This document shows, one piece after another, positions 11,806 through 22,739 of a DNA stretch of 64,000 nucleotides (the stretch's first letter is position 1; each line of letters opens with the position of its first letter). The DNA is from Eleginops maclovinus (lineage: Eukaryota > Chordata > Actinopteri > Perciformes > Eleginopidae). Where the stretch lies: positions 17,934,927 to 17,998,926 of the forward strand of contig NC_086366.1 in assembly GCF_036324505.1 (NCBI RefSeq), in the 5' to 3' direction. The position numbers and the translations under genes are program-made. The notes beneath the pieces are model-generated. The model had not been told where the DNA came from, did not search any database, and was given only the letters and a program-made list of their open reading frames with translations.

Positions 11806-12168
11806 AAAGGCAGACTGATTGCGAGGGATCCACAGAGAATAAAGAAAGGATGAACATAAACCTTCATCACAAGGTGAAGTCTTTTTAAGAGCTGAATCAG
11901 CGGGTGATTCAGAATATGCTGCCAACCTATTTGAGAAAGGTAAGTGTAAAAGGTTGAGCCTTATAAGTCTTACAGGAAAAATGAATGCTTTATTTATTCT
12001 ACTGTAATGCATAACTGTTATTACAAAGTGTGTTTAACAGATAAAGAACCATTTGCTTCACTGCTATTGTTTAAATGTCAGAGATTATGTTAATGAGCTT
12101 AATCTTATATGTTGAACAGATTCCCTTATATTTCCTTTACAGTGTGTTTAGGACATTTCTAGTCCATC

Positions 12169-13143
12169 ATGGCAGAGGGAAATCATAGCACTGTGACTGA
12201 ATTTATCCTAACTGGCTTCCCTGGACTTCATCCAGAGTACCAAGACCTTGTTTCAGCAGTATTGTTCTTTGTTTACTGCTTAACTTTGACGGGCAATGTA
12301 ACAATTCTTTATTTATTTGCCATGGACCACAGCCTTCATAAGCCGATGTATTATATAATTCTGAATCTGTGCACATGCGACATTCTCTTTAGCACAACCA
12401 CTTTACCTAAGATCATCAGCAAGTATTGGTTTCATTCAGGAACTATTTCATTCACAGCTTGCTTTGTCCAAATGTACTTTGTTCACTATCTTGGCACAGT
12501 GAATTCCTATATTCTCTTCCTGATGGCTTTAGATAGGTATTTAGCGGTCTGCCATCCTCTCAAATATCCCATTGTTTTTAAAAACCACACTATCCTAATT
12601 CTCAGTATTACGGCGTGGGTTATCGCTCATGTAGGCCCTTTAATGTTAGTTATTAGGGCATACCCTCTTCCCTACTGTGCCTCAAACATAATCAACCACT
12701 GCTTCTGTGATCATATTGGTATAACAATCCTAGCATGCACTGACAGGGCCCCTTATGGTTTCCCTGCTTTTGTGTTTGCGATGGTTATGTTACTGGGACC
12801 TCTGGCATTCATAGTGTTCTCCTATTGCTGTATAATTATAGCAGTACTTAAGATTGCAAATGTACAGGGTCGCATAAAGTCTCTGTCCACTTGCAGTACG
12901 CAACTGATCATAATCTCTCTCTACTATTTACCACGATGTTTTGTATATTTGGCCAGCAATGTTGGCATTACGTTTAGTGCTGATGTGCGAATAGTAATCA
13001 TCATGATGTATAGCCTTTGCCCCCCCATGATTAATCCACTTATATACTGCTTAAGAGCTAAAGACATGAGAGAAAGCTTGAGGAAACAATTACACAAAAC
13101 AGCAGTTCTTAAAAAAGCACAAGTTTCAGCTATCAGTGACTGA
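12169..13143 (+). CDS. Olfactory receptor, array copy 2
   Basis: Complete 324-codon odorant receptor, nearly identical to the other array copies and with every family motif intact (HKPMYY, MALDRYLAVCHPLKYP, CSTQ before TM6, INPLIYC). By eye all differences from copy 1 change an amino acid: Leu47 for Pro, Asn139 for Ser in the second intracellular loop, Leu160 for Met at the TM4/ECL2 edge, and Phe203 for Asn in TM5. Met-to-Leu160 (ATG to TTA) and Asn-to-Phe203 (AAT to TTT) each need two base changes in one codon. The leader intron sites are kept. The unique feature is the hAT-like element upstream of its leader, so its regulation may differ from the other copies although the protein looks functional. 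Confidence 0.97.
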   Translation: MAEGNHSTVTEFILTGFPGLHPEYQDLVSAVLFFVYCLTLTGNVTILYLFAMDHSLHKPMYYIILNLCTCDILFSTTTLPKIISKYWFHSGTISFTACFVQMYFVHYLGTVNSYILFLMALDRYLAVCHPLKYPIVFKNHTILILSITAWVIAHVGPLMLVIRAYPLPYCASNIINHCFCDHIGITILACTDRAPYGFPAFVFAMVMLLGPLAFIVFSYCCIIIAVLKIANVQGRIKSLSTCSTQLIIISLYYLPRCFVYLASNVGITFSADVRIVIIMMYSLCPPMINPLIYCLRAKDMRESLRKQLHKTAVLKKAQVSAISD

Positions 13144-15418
13144 TGACATTTTTCAATGTTCAATATTACTTTCTGGGACTGAAAAGTTTCAAGAAACATA
13201 CTGACAGGGACAAATTTAAAGCCAAAAATGTACACATATATGGTTTTGCATTGTTGATAAATGAGAACTGTTCGCCATATCAATAGGAGTTCTCATTCTG
13301 ATGTTTGAAGATACATAGCCAACTGTGATTTTGTTGCACTTTTGCATATTTATACTCTTACTTAGGTGAACTTTGTTTTGAATAAGACATGTTAGAATAT
13401 TACTTAGGTTAGAAACAGTGTTTGATTTTTTAATTTAAGCTTGAGTTTGAGCATTATAGCAAACAGATCACAGGCTTGATACGAATACAGTTGCTGCAGA
13501 GTTTGGTGAAAGGCAATGACAAAAAAACATGATAAGCGTATTTTATCATTTCATATCGACAGTAAATGTGTATGTTTCTCTTTGTTCATGTTTAGGGTGA
13601 TGTAAACAATCATAAATAATCACTTTTCTGTGTGTTCAATGTACACTTTTTTTGTTATGTGATTGTAGCCCGTATAATATATACAATTCAAATAGTTGTT
13701 TTTTATGTCATGTACTTAATAAAATATTATTTTTACTCAACACTTTACTGGTTATCCTCACCTGATGAACTACATTTGAAAAAGAGGGATATTGCATAGC
13801 TCAATGTATAATAAATAATCATAAAGCTTTATTTATATAGTATGCACTTTACGTGATGGGCCAGTCTATTGTATCCTTACAGCAGAGACAGATCTATTTT
13901 GAGATGATTTGAACAGGAAAGTAGTGCAGGTTATGCCCACGACATGATGAACATTTGAAAATCAAATAAAAGTACTATTTAAATTCTAAATCAAGAAATT
14001 CTCAGACCAATTCAATATCCTTAAAACATTAACTTTAAATCTGGAAACGTTTGTCCTTTATGTCTGGTGGCCTTGAGAAATTTCAATCAGCTAGCTGGAC
14101 CAGATATATCAAAATATAAATGTTAAAAGGCAACAGCACAACATAGGAATGACAAACAGACAAAATGCTAACATAATTGTCGCTACATTTTTGATTTGAT
14201 TTTGTTAATAGTTAATGCAATATTTCAAAAGGAGACATGTTGTAGGATAAGCTTTTTCTGCACGCCTTTTTAAAATACCATTTCAGACCGTAGGAGAGGA
14301 GACAAAATGAAGGAAGCTGTAGAGACAGACAGGGCTTGACATTAAACTGTTTCAGACATTCAGCCAAATGTTTTACAATCCCAATAGACTTGCTAGCTTC
14401 TGTTAAAAGGAAAATTGTGAAGAGACTCCAGACTAACTTTTCCCACTACTTTCCTGGAGGTAATCACAATTAAATCATGAATGTTATGGTTTTCCTTTTT
14501 CTATTGATGGTGGTTATTGGTAATTCAAATGAATGTTGTGTTTTTTCATCATCTTTTTTTTGATGAAAATAGTTACTGGCAACAATCCCAGATACCAAAG
14601 AAGCTGTAACCAGTCATTTTTGCCATTTTTTATTTACTTATTTCAGGCTAAACTCCTCAGAGTGTTTTTCAGTTATTGAAAAAAGCCTCATCATGGCCTT
14701 CAATTGCACTTTAATTCACTGTGGTCCTCTGCTCCATTAATCACTGGGGATATTAACACTCCCCCCTCAGTATTACATTAGGTACACATTGGGTTTCTGT
14801 TAAGGTACAGTTGCTTACTCCTTTAGGATTTATAATTTGTTGGTATTATTAAATTAATCTTTCAATAAATGTTAGGAGGTTACTGTTCCTGCATAGCATT
14901 TCCCCAGTGACCAATGTATTGTTATTTACTCTGTAAGATAATAAGAGATTAATACCTGGCAAGAAATCAGAATGTGTTTGTCGTTCTTTAGCTGTGTCTG
15001 ATGTATTTCTATATGATTAATAAGAAAACTGCCATTAGTGTGGCTAAGAGGAATTAAAGGCAGACTGATTGCGAGGGATCCACAGAGAATAAAGAAAGGA
15101 TGAACATAAACCTTCATCACAAGGTAAAGTCTTTTTAAGAGCTGAATCAGCGGGTGATTCAGAATATGCTGCCAACCTATTTGAGAAAGGTAAGTGTAAA
15201 AGGTTGAGCCTTATAAGTCTTACAGGAAAAATGAATGCTTTATTTATTCTACTGTAATGCATAACTGTTATTAAAAAGTGTGTTTAACAGATAAAGAACC
15301 ATTTGCTTCACTGCTATTGTTTAAATGTCAGAGATTATGTTAATGAGCCTAATCTTATATGTTGAACAAATTCCCTTATATTTCCTTTACAGTGTGTTTA
15401 GGACATTTCTAGTCCATC

Positions 15419-16393
15419 ATGGCAGAGGGAAATCATAGCACTGTGACTGAATTTATCCTAACTGGCTTCCCTGGACTTCATCCAGAGTACCAAGACCTTG
15501 TTTCAGCAGTATTGTTCTTTGTTTACTGCTTAACTTTGACGGGCAATGTAACAATTCTTTATTTATTTGCCATGGACCAAAGCCTTCATAAGCCGATGTA
15601 TTATATAATTCTGAATCTGTGCACATGCGACATTCTCTTTAGCACAACCACTTTACCTAAGATCATCAGCAAGTATTGGTTTCATTCAGGAACTATTTCA
15701 TTCACAGCTTGCTTTGTCCAAATGTACTTTGTTCACTATCTTGGCACAGTGAATTCCTATATTCTCTTCCTGATGGCTTTAGATAGGTATTTAGCGGTCT
15801 GCCATCCTCTCAAATATCCCATTGTTTTTAAAAGCCACACTATCCTAATTCTCAGTATTACGGCGTGGGTTATCGCTCATGTAGGCCCTTTAATGATGGT
15901 TATTAGGGCATACCCTCTTCCCTACTGTGCCTCAAACATAATCAACCACTGCTTCTGTGATCATATTGGTATAACAATCCTAGCATGCACTGACAGGGCC
16001 CCTTATGGTTTCCCTGCTTTTGTGTATGCGATGGTTGCTTTACTGGGACCTCTGGCATTCATAGTGTTCTCCTATTGCTGTATAATTATAGCAGTACTTA
16101 AGATTGCAAATGTACAGGGTCGCATAAAGTCTCTGTCCACTTGCAGTACGCAACTGATCATAATCTCTCTCTACTATTTACCACGATGTTTTGTATATTT
16201 GGCCAGCAATGTTGGCATTACGTTTAGTGCTGATGTGCGAATAGTAATCACCATGATGTATAGCCTTTGCCCCCCCATGATTAATCCACTTATATACTGC
16301 TTAAGAGCTAAAGACATGAGAGAAAGCTTGAGGAAACAATTACACAAAACAGCAGTTCTTAAAAAAGCACAAGTTTCAGCTACAATTGGCTAA
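15419..16393 (+). CDS. Olfactory receptor, array copy 3
   Basis: Complete 324-codon odorant receptor in the third 3,250-bp unit. All seven membrane segments and OR motifs are as in copy 1. Distinctive residues: Gln54 (His elsewhere) just before the KPMYY motif, Tyr203 and Ala207 in TM5, and Thr278 in TM7. The last three codons read TIG rather than ISD, a change shared with copy 4 that groups these two. Ala207 comes from GCT where copies 1-2 have ATG, again more than one change in a codon. The leader acceptor TTCCTTTACAG is conserved 26 bases before the ATG. No lesions. Confidence 0.97.
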   Translation: MAEGNHSTVTEFILTGFPGLHPEYQDLVSAVLFFVYCLTLTGNVTILYLFAMDQSLHKPMYYIILNLCTCDILFSTTTLPKIISKYWFHSGTISFTACFVQMYFVHYLGTVNSYILFLMALDRYLAVCHPLKYPIVFKSHTILILSITAWVIAHVGPLMMVIRAYPLPYCASNIINHCFCDHIGITILACTDRAPYGFPAFVYAMVALLGPLAFIVFSYCCIIIAVLKIANVQGRIKSLSTCSTQLIIISLYYLPRCFVYLASNVGITFSADVRIVITMMYSLCPPMINPLIYCLRAKDMRESLRKQLHKTAVLKKAQVSATIG

Positions 16394-18668
16394 TGCATTT
16401 TTCAATGTTCAATATTACTTTCTGGGACTGAAACGTTTCAAGAAACATACTGACAGGGACAAATTTAAAGCCAAAAATGTACACATATATGGTTTTGCAT
16501 TGTTGATAAATGAGAACTGTTCGCCATATCAATAGGAGTTCTCATTCTGATGTTTGAAGATACATAGCCAACTGTGATTTTGTTGCACTTTTGCATATTT
16601 ATACTCTTACTTAGGTGAACTTTGTTTTGAATAAGACATGTTAGAATATTACTTAGGTTAGAAACAGTGTTTGATTTTTTAATTAAAGCTTGAGTTTGAG
16701 CATTATAGCAAACAGATCACAGGCTTGATACGAATACAGTTGCTGCAGAGTTTGGTGAAAGGCAATGACAAAAAAACATGATAAGCGTATTTTATCATTT
16801 CATATCGACAGTAAATGTGTATGTTTCTCTTTGTTCATGTTTAGGGTGATGTAAACAATCATAAATAATCACTTTTCTGTGTGTTCAATGTACACTTTTT
16901 TTGTTATGTGATTGTAGCCCGTATAATATATACAATTCAAATAGTTGTTTTTTATGTCATGTACTTAATAAAATATTATTTTTACTCAACACTTTACTGG
17001 TTATCCTCACCTGATGAACTACATTTGAAAAAGAGGGATATTGCATAGCTCAATGTATAATAAATAATAACAAAGCTTTATTTATATAGTATGCACTTTA
17101 CGTGATGGCCCAGTCTATTGTATCCTTACAGCAGAGACAGATCTATTTTGAGATGATTTAAACAGGAAAGTAGTGCAGGTTATGCCCACGACATGATGAA
17201 CATTTGAAAATCAAATAAAAGTACTATTTAAATTCTAAATCAAGAAATTCTCAGACCAATTCAATATCCTTAAAACATTAACTTTAAATCTGGAAACGTT
17301 TGTCCTTTATGTCTGGTGGCCTTGAGAAATTTCAATCAGCTAGCTGGACCAGATATATCAAAATATAAATGTTAAAAGGCAACAGCACAACATAGGAATG
17401 ACAAACAGACAAAATGCTAAAACAATTGTCGCTACATTTTTGATTTGATTTTGTTAATAGTTAATGCAATATTTCAAAAGGAGACATGTTGTAGGATAAG
17501 CTTTTTCTGCACGCCTTTTTAAAATACCATTTCAGACCGCAGGAGAGGAGACAAAATGAAGGAAGCTGTAGAGACAGACAGGGCTTGACATTAAGCTGTT
17601 TCAGACATTCAGCCACAATGTTTTACAATCCCAATAGACTCACTAGCTTCTGTTAAAAGGAAAATTGTGAAGAGACTCCAGACTAACTTTTCCCACTACT
17701 TTCCTGGAGGTAATCACAATTAAATCATAAATGTTATGGTTTTCCTTTTTCTATTGATGGTGGTTATTGGTAATTCAAATGAATGTTGTGTTTTTTCATC
17801 ATCTTTTTTTTGATGAAAATAGTTACTGGCAACAATCCCAGATACCAAAGAAGCTGTAACCAGTCATTTTTTACATTTTTTATTTACTTATTTCAGGCTA
17901 AACTACTCAGAGTGTTTTTCAGTTATTGAAAAAAGCCTCATCATGGCCTTTAATTGCATTTTAATTCACTGTGGTCCTCTGCTCCATTAATCACTGGGGA
18001 TATTAACACTCCCCCCTCAGTATTACATTAGATACACATTGGGTTTCTGTTAAGGTACAGTTGCTTACTCCTTTAGGATTTATAATTTGTTGGTATTATT
18101 AAATTAATCTTTCAATAAATGTTAGGAGGTTACTGTTCCTGCATAGCATTTCCCCAGTAACCAATGTATTGTTATTTACTCTGTAAGATAATAAGAGATT
18201 AATACCTGGCAAGAAATCAGAATGTGTTTGTCGTTCTTTAGCTGTGTCTGATGTATTTCTATATGATTAATAAGAAAACTGCCATTAGTGTGGCTAAGAG
18301 GAATTAAAGGCAGACTGATTGCGAGGGATCCACAGAGAATAAAGAAAGGATGAACATAAACCTTCATCACAAGGTAAAGTCTTTTTAAGAGCTGAATCAG
18401 CGGGTGATTCAGAATATGCTGCCAACCTATTTGAGAAAGGTAAGTGTAAAAGGTTGAGCCTTATAAGTCTTACAGGAAAAATGAATGCTTTATTTATTCT
18501 ACTGTAATGCATAACTGTTATTAAAAAGTGTGTTTAACAGAAAAAGAACCATTTGCTTCACTGCTATTGTTTAAATGTCAGAGATTATGTTAATGAGCTT
18601 AATCTTATATGTTGAACAAATTCCCTTATATTTCCTTTACAGTGTGTTTAGGACATTTCTAGTCCATC

Positions 18669-19643
18669 ATGGCAGAGGGAAATCATAGCACTGTGACTGA
18701 ATTTATCCTAACTGGCTTCCCTGGACTTCATCCAGAGTACCAAGACCTTGTTTCAGCAGTATTGTTCTTTGTTTACTGCTTAACTTTGACGGGCAATGTA
18801 ACAATTCTTTATTTATTTGCCATGGACCACAGCCTTCATAAGCCGATGTATTATATAATTCTGAATCTGTGCACATGCGACATTCTCTTTAGCACAACCA
18901 CTTTACCTAAGATCATCAGCAAGTATTGGTTTCATTCAGGAACTATTTCATTCACAGCTTGCTTTGTCCAAATGTACTTTGTTCACTATCTTGGCACAGT
19001 GAATTCCTATATTCTCTTCCTGATGGCTTTAGATAGGTATTTAGCGGTCTGCCATCCTCTCAAATATCCCATTGTTTTTAAAAGCCACACTATCCTAATT
19101 CTCAGTATTACGGCTTGGGTTATCGCTCATGTAGGCCCTTTAATGTTAGTTATTAGGGCATACCCTCTTCCCTACTGTGCTTCAAACATAATATACCACT
19201 GCTTCTGTGATCATATTGGTATAACAATCCTAGCATGCACTGACAGGGCCCCTTATGGTTTCCCTGCTGTTGTGTATGCGATGGTTGTTTTACTGGGACC
19301 TCTGGCATTCATAGTGTTCTCCTATTGCTGTATAATTATAGCAGTACTTAAGATTGCAAATGTACAGGGTCGCATAAAGTCTCTGTCCACTTGCAGTACG
19401 CAACTGATCATAATCTCTCTCTACTATTTACCACGATGTTTGGTATATTTGGCCAGTCATGTTGGCATTACGTTTAGTGCTGATGTGCGAATAGTAATCG
19501 TCATGATGTATAGCCTTTGCCCCCCCATGATTAATCCACTTATATACTGCTTAAGAGCTAAAGACATGAGAGAAAGCTTGAGGAAACAATTACACAAAAC
19601 AGCAGTTCTTAAAAAAGCACAAGTTTCAGCTACAATTGGCTGA
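18669..19643 (+). CDS. Olfactory receptor, array copy 4
   Basis: Complete 324-codon odorant receptor and the most divergent array member. It has Leu160, Tyr176 in ECL2 (AAC to TAC), Val201, Tyr203 and Val207 in TM5, Leu258 and His264 around TM6/ECL3, Val278 in TM7, and the TIG ending shared with copy 3. The silent changes noted by eye are few (codons 149, 171 and 175). Variable positions 203 and 207 are one helical turn apart and would face the same side of TM5. All structural motifs are intact, so it should be a working receptor with altered ligand selectivity. That last point is inference. Confidence 0.97.
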   Translation: MAEGNHSTVTEFILTGFPGLHPEYQDLVSAVLFFVYCLTLTGNVTILYLFAMDHSLHKPMYYIILNLCTCDILFSTTTLPKIISKYWFHSGTISFTACFVQMYFVHYLGTVNSYILFLMALDRYLAVCHPLKYPIVFKSHTILILSITAWVIAHVGPLMLVIRAYPLPYCASNIIYHCFCDHIGITILACTDRAPYGFPAVVYAMVVLLGPLAFIVFSYCCIIIAVLKIANVQGRIKSLSTCSTQLIIISLYYLPRCLVYLASHVGITFSADVRIVIVMMYSLCPPMINPLIYCLRAKDMRESLRKQLHKTAVLKKAQVSATIG

Positions 19644-21431
19644 TGACATTTTTCAATGTCCAATATTACTTTCTGGGACTGAAACGTTTCAAGAAACATA
19701 CTGACAGGGACAAATTTAAAGCCAAAAATGTACACATATATGGTTTTGCATTGTTGATACATGAGAACTGTTCGCCATATCAATAGGAGTTCTCATTCTG
19801 ATGTTTGAAGATACATAGCCAACTGTGATTTTGTTGCACTTTTGCATATTTATACTCCTACTTAGGTGAACTTTGTTTTGAATAAGACATGTTAGAATAT
19901 TACTTAGGTTAGAATCAGTGTTTGAATTTTTTAATTAAAGCTTGAGTTTGAGCATTATAGCAAACAGATCACAGGCTTGATACAAATACAGTTGCTGCAG
20001 AGTTTGGTGAAAGGCAATGACAAAAAAACATGATAAGCGTATTTTATCATTTCATATCGACAGTAAATGTGTATGTTTCTCTTTGTTCATGTTTAGGGTG
20101 ATGTAAACAATCATAAATAATCACTTTTCTGTGTGTTCAATGTACACTGTTTTTGTTATGTGATTGTAGCCCGTATAATATATACAATTCAAATAGTTGT
20201 TTTTTTATGTCATGTACTTAATAAAATATTATTTTTACTCAAAACTTTACTGGTTATCCTCACCTGATGAACTACATTTGAAAATGAGGGATATTGCATA
20301 GCTCAATGTATAATAAATAATCATAAAGCTTTATTTATATAGTATGCACTTTACGTGATGGCCCAGTCTATTGTATCCTTACAGCAGAGACAGATCTATT
20401 TTGAGATGATTTAACAGGAAAGTAGTGCAGGTTATGCCCACGACATGATGAACATTTGAAAATCAAATAAAAGTACTATTTAAATTCTAAATCAAGAAAT
20501 TCTCAGACCAATTCAATATCCTTAAAACATTAACTTTAAATCTGGAAACGTTTGTCCTTTATGTCTGGTGGCCTTGAGAAATTTCAATCAGCTAGCTGGA
20601 CCAGATATATCAAAATATAAATGTTAAAAGGCAACAGCACAACATAGGAATGACAAACAGACAAAATGCTAAAACAATTGTCGTTACATTTTTGATTTGA
20701 TTTTGTTAATAGTTAATGCAATATTTCAAAAGGAGACATGTTGTAGGATAAGCTTTTTCTGCACGCCTTTTTAAAATATCATTTCAGACCGCAGGAGAGG
20801 AGACAAAATGAAGGAAGCTGTAGAGACAGACAGCGCTTGACATTAAGCTGTTTCAGACATTCAGCCACAATGTTTTACAATCCCAATAGACTCACTAGCT
20901 TCTGTTAAAAGGAAAATTGTGAAGAGACTCCAAACTAACTTTTCCCACTACTTTCCTGGAGGTAATCACAATTAAATCATAAATGTTATGGTTTTCCTTT
21001 TTCTATTGATGGTGGTTATTGGTAATTCAAATGAATGTTGTGTTTTTTGATCATCTTTTTTTTTATAGTAGTAGTAGTAGTTTTAATTAAATATTTGCTT
21101 TGATGAAAAGTTATTAGCGTAAGTTTTCTTTAATATATATTTTTTATTATTATTACTATTATTTAAATTATAAGGGCTAAATCATTTCCTTTTGCTTCCT
21201 ATTCTGTCAATAGTTACCTGAATTTCTCCATGGGGATTAATACATGTCCATCTTATGTTGTTTAAGTGGTGAGTGATTATTTAAAGGATAAAGAACTAAA
21301 TTATTGAATTGTTATTAAAATATTTGAAAAAAATTGCGATGATAAAAAATATTCTTGGCATTACTAGATTAATTACTGCTTTCCACACAAATAATCTATG
21401 AAAGCAATACAATATCTGCAATATTAATACA

Positions 21432-21436
21432 GGTTC
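21432..21436. repeat. Target-site duplication of the gypsy element, left (GGTTC)
   Basis: GGTTC directly precedes the left LTR and recurs at 25837-25841 directly after the right LTR. A 5-bp duplication is typical of Ty3/gypsy integration and shows that both outer ends are intact. Confidence 0.93.
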
Positions 21437-21896
21437 TGTCACAAACTTTAAACACAAGGTAGTATGACTCAAATGCACGACCCCAGGAGACAGAGTTAAA
21501 GTATTAAAAAAATATACTTTATTTCCAAAAAATGCACAACAAAAACAAGAACTCAAGACGCTCACATGGAGGGTTAATAAACACAATGCTGGTACGCTGG
21601 TTACTGACTCACAGACAGGACAAGACGAACTGGCACTAGACAGGGGGAGACAGGACTATTTAAACATGAGGTAACAGGGAACAGGTGGAAACAATCAGGG
21701 GCGGGGCTAACGCTGACAAGGGCAGTGAGTCAAAAGACCTGGAACGAGACGCAGAAGGTGAGTACCAAAATAAAACAAGTGGGAGACAAGACAAAAATGA
21801 CTAAACAAAACATAAAACATGACCAACCATAGACCTGGGGCATGATGACCCAAACAAGAAACTTGACACGACTAACATTTTTGACGAGACACAACA
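21437..21896 (-). repeat. Left LTR (3' LTR of the element)
   Basis: 460 bp, beginning TGTCACAAACTTTAAACAC and ending GACACAACA on the + strand. Compared by eye with the right LTR it shows about 18 substitutions and three small indels, roughly 4 percent divergence, so insertion was not recent but is not ancient. Confidence 0.92.
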
Positions 21897-22595
21897 GTAC
21901 CCGCCCCCCTCTAGGGCTGACTCCTGACGGCCCAGGCTGACTTTGATCATAAAAGTCCAGAATAAGGGTCTTGTCCACAACAAAGGTTGCAGCGACCCAG
22001 GAGCACGCTTCGGGGCCATAGCCCTTCCAGTCCACTAGGAATTGCTTGCCCCGGCCGCGGACCGCCAGAAGCTTACGGACCTTATAGACTGGACCACCAT
22101 CGAAGAGCTGGGGCAGTGGAGGGGGCTTGGAGGCGGGGACAAGTGTGCTCTCATGCACAGGTTTGATCTTGCTGACATGGAATGTGGGGTGTACTCTCAT
22201 AGACCTGGGGAGTCATGGCGCACAGACACAGAATTGATTATCTTGGACACGGGGAATGGTCCCACAAACCTGGGAGCCAATTTCTTGGAGGCAACATGAA
22301 GAGGTAGGTCTTTGTTGGAGAGCCAGACCTTCTGGCCCAGTCTGTAGAGGGGAGCAGTCCTGCAATGAACATCTGCTACAGCCTTCATCCGGGCTGAGCT
22401 TCTGAGTAGGGCCTGGCGATCCCCGGCCCATATCCGACGGCAGCGCCTGATCATGGACTGAGCTGATGGCACCATTACCTCTACTTTGTTGACCGAAAAA
22501 AGTGGGGGCTGGTAGCCATTGGCGCAGTGGAAGGGAGAGAGACCTGTGGCTTGGAGCGAAGAGTCACAGGGACAAACAACAGGTTGGTCGGACAC
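21897..22595 (-). pseudogene. Integrase C-terminal part and chromodomain remnant
   Basis: On the - strand, 22595 to about 22200 encodes the end of integrase (motif [12 protein letters not shown]). A frame change near 22200 then leads to HPTFHVSKIKP and a chromodomain core (FLVDWKGYG, then SWV) down to about 21900. Chromodomains in this position bind modified histone tails and steer integration in chromoviruses. The zinc-binding N-terminus and the catalytic acidic triad are absent, so integrase is dead. Confidence 0.85.
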
Positions 22596-22739
22596 TGGTT
22601 GGGCGCCGTGCTCAAAATGTTAGCTTGCTTCACGTCTTATTCGATTTGCCAAGAAAATGCTCCGACCACGCGGTTCAGTGGAAGGATGGTTTTCGGTTCA
22701 ATAGCAAGTGGTTCTGGGTCATAAAGGCGAGACAGAGCA

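Larger units (their letters stand above)
5819..21060 (+). repeat. Tandem array of four 3,250-bp OR-containing units
   Basis: Four head-to-tail units, each holding leader, intron, one OR coding exon and about 1.4 kb of 3' flank. Start codons are at 6658, 12169, 15419 and 18669. Spacing is exactly 3,250 bp between copies 2-3 and 3-4. The 5,511-bp spacing between copies 1-2 becomes exactly 3,250 after removing the 2,253-bp inserted element and its 8-bp target duplication. Approximate units: 5819-9068, 9069-14579, 14580-17829 and 17830-21060. Non-coding sequence is nearly as conserved as coding, which implies recent unequal crossing-over or ongoing gene conversion. After unit 4 a short (TAG)n run interrupts, then TTTGATGAAAAGTTATTAGC weakly resumes the unit-junction sequence. 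Confidence 0.95.

Noticed and set aside
11767..12012. Repeated - strand open frames of 64-81 residues upstream of every array OR
   Set aside because: They recur only because the unit is duplicated; no domain, and they overlap the + strand leader exon and its splice sites.
12924..13283. Antisense open frames across the OR coding ends (also 19457-19783)
   Set aside because: They mirror conserved OR codons on the opposite strand and have no splice or domain support.
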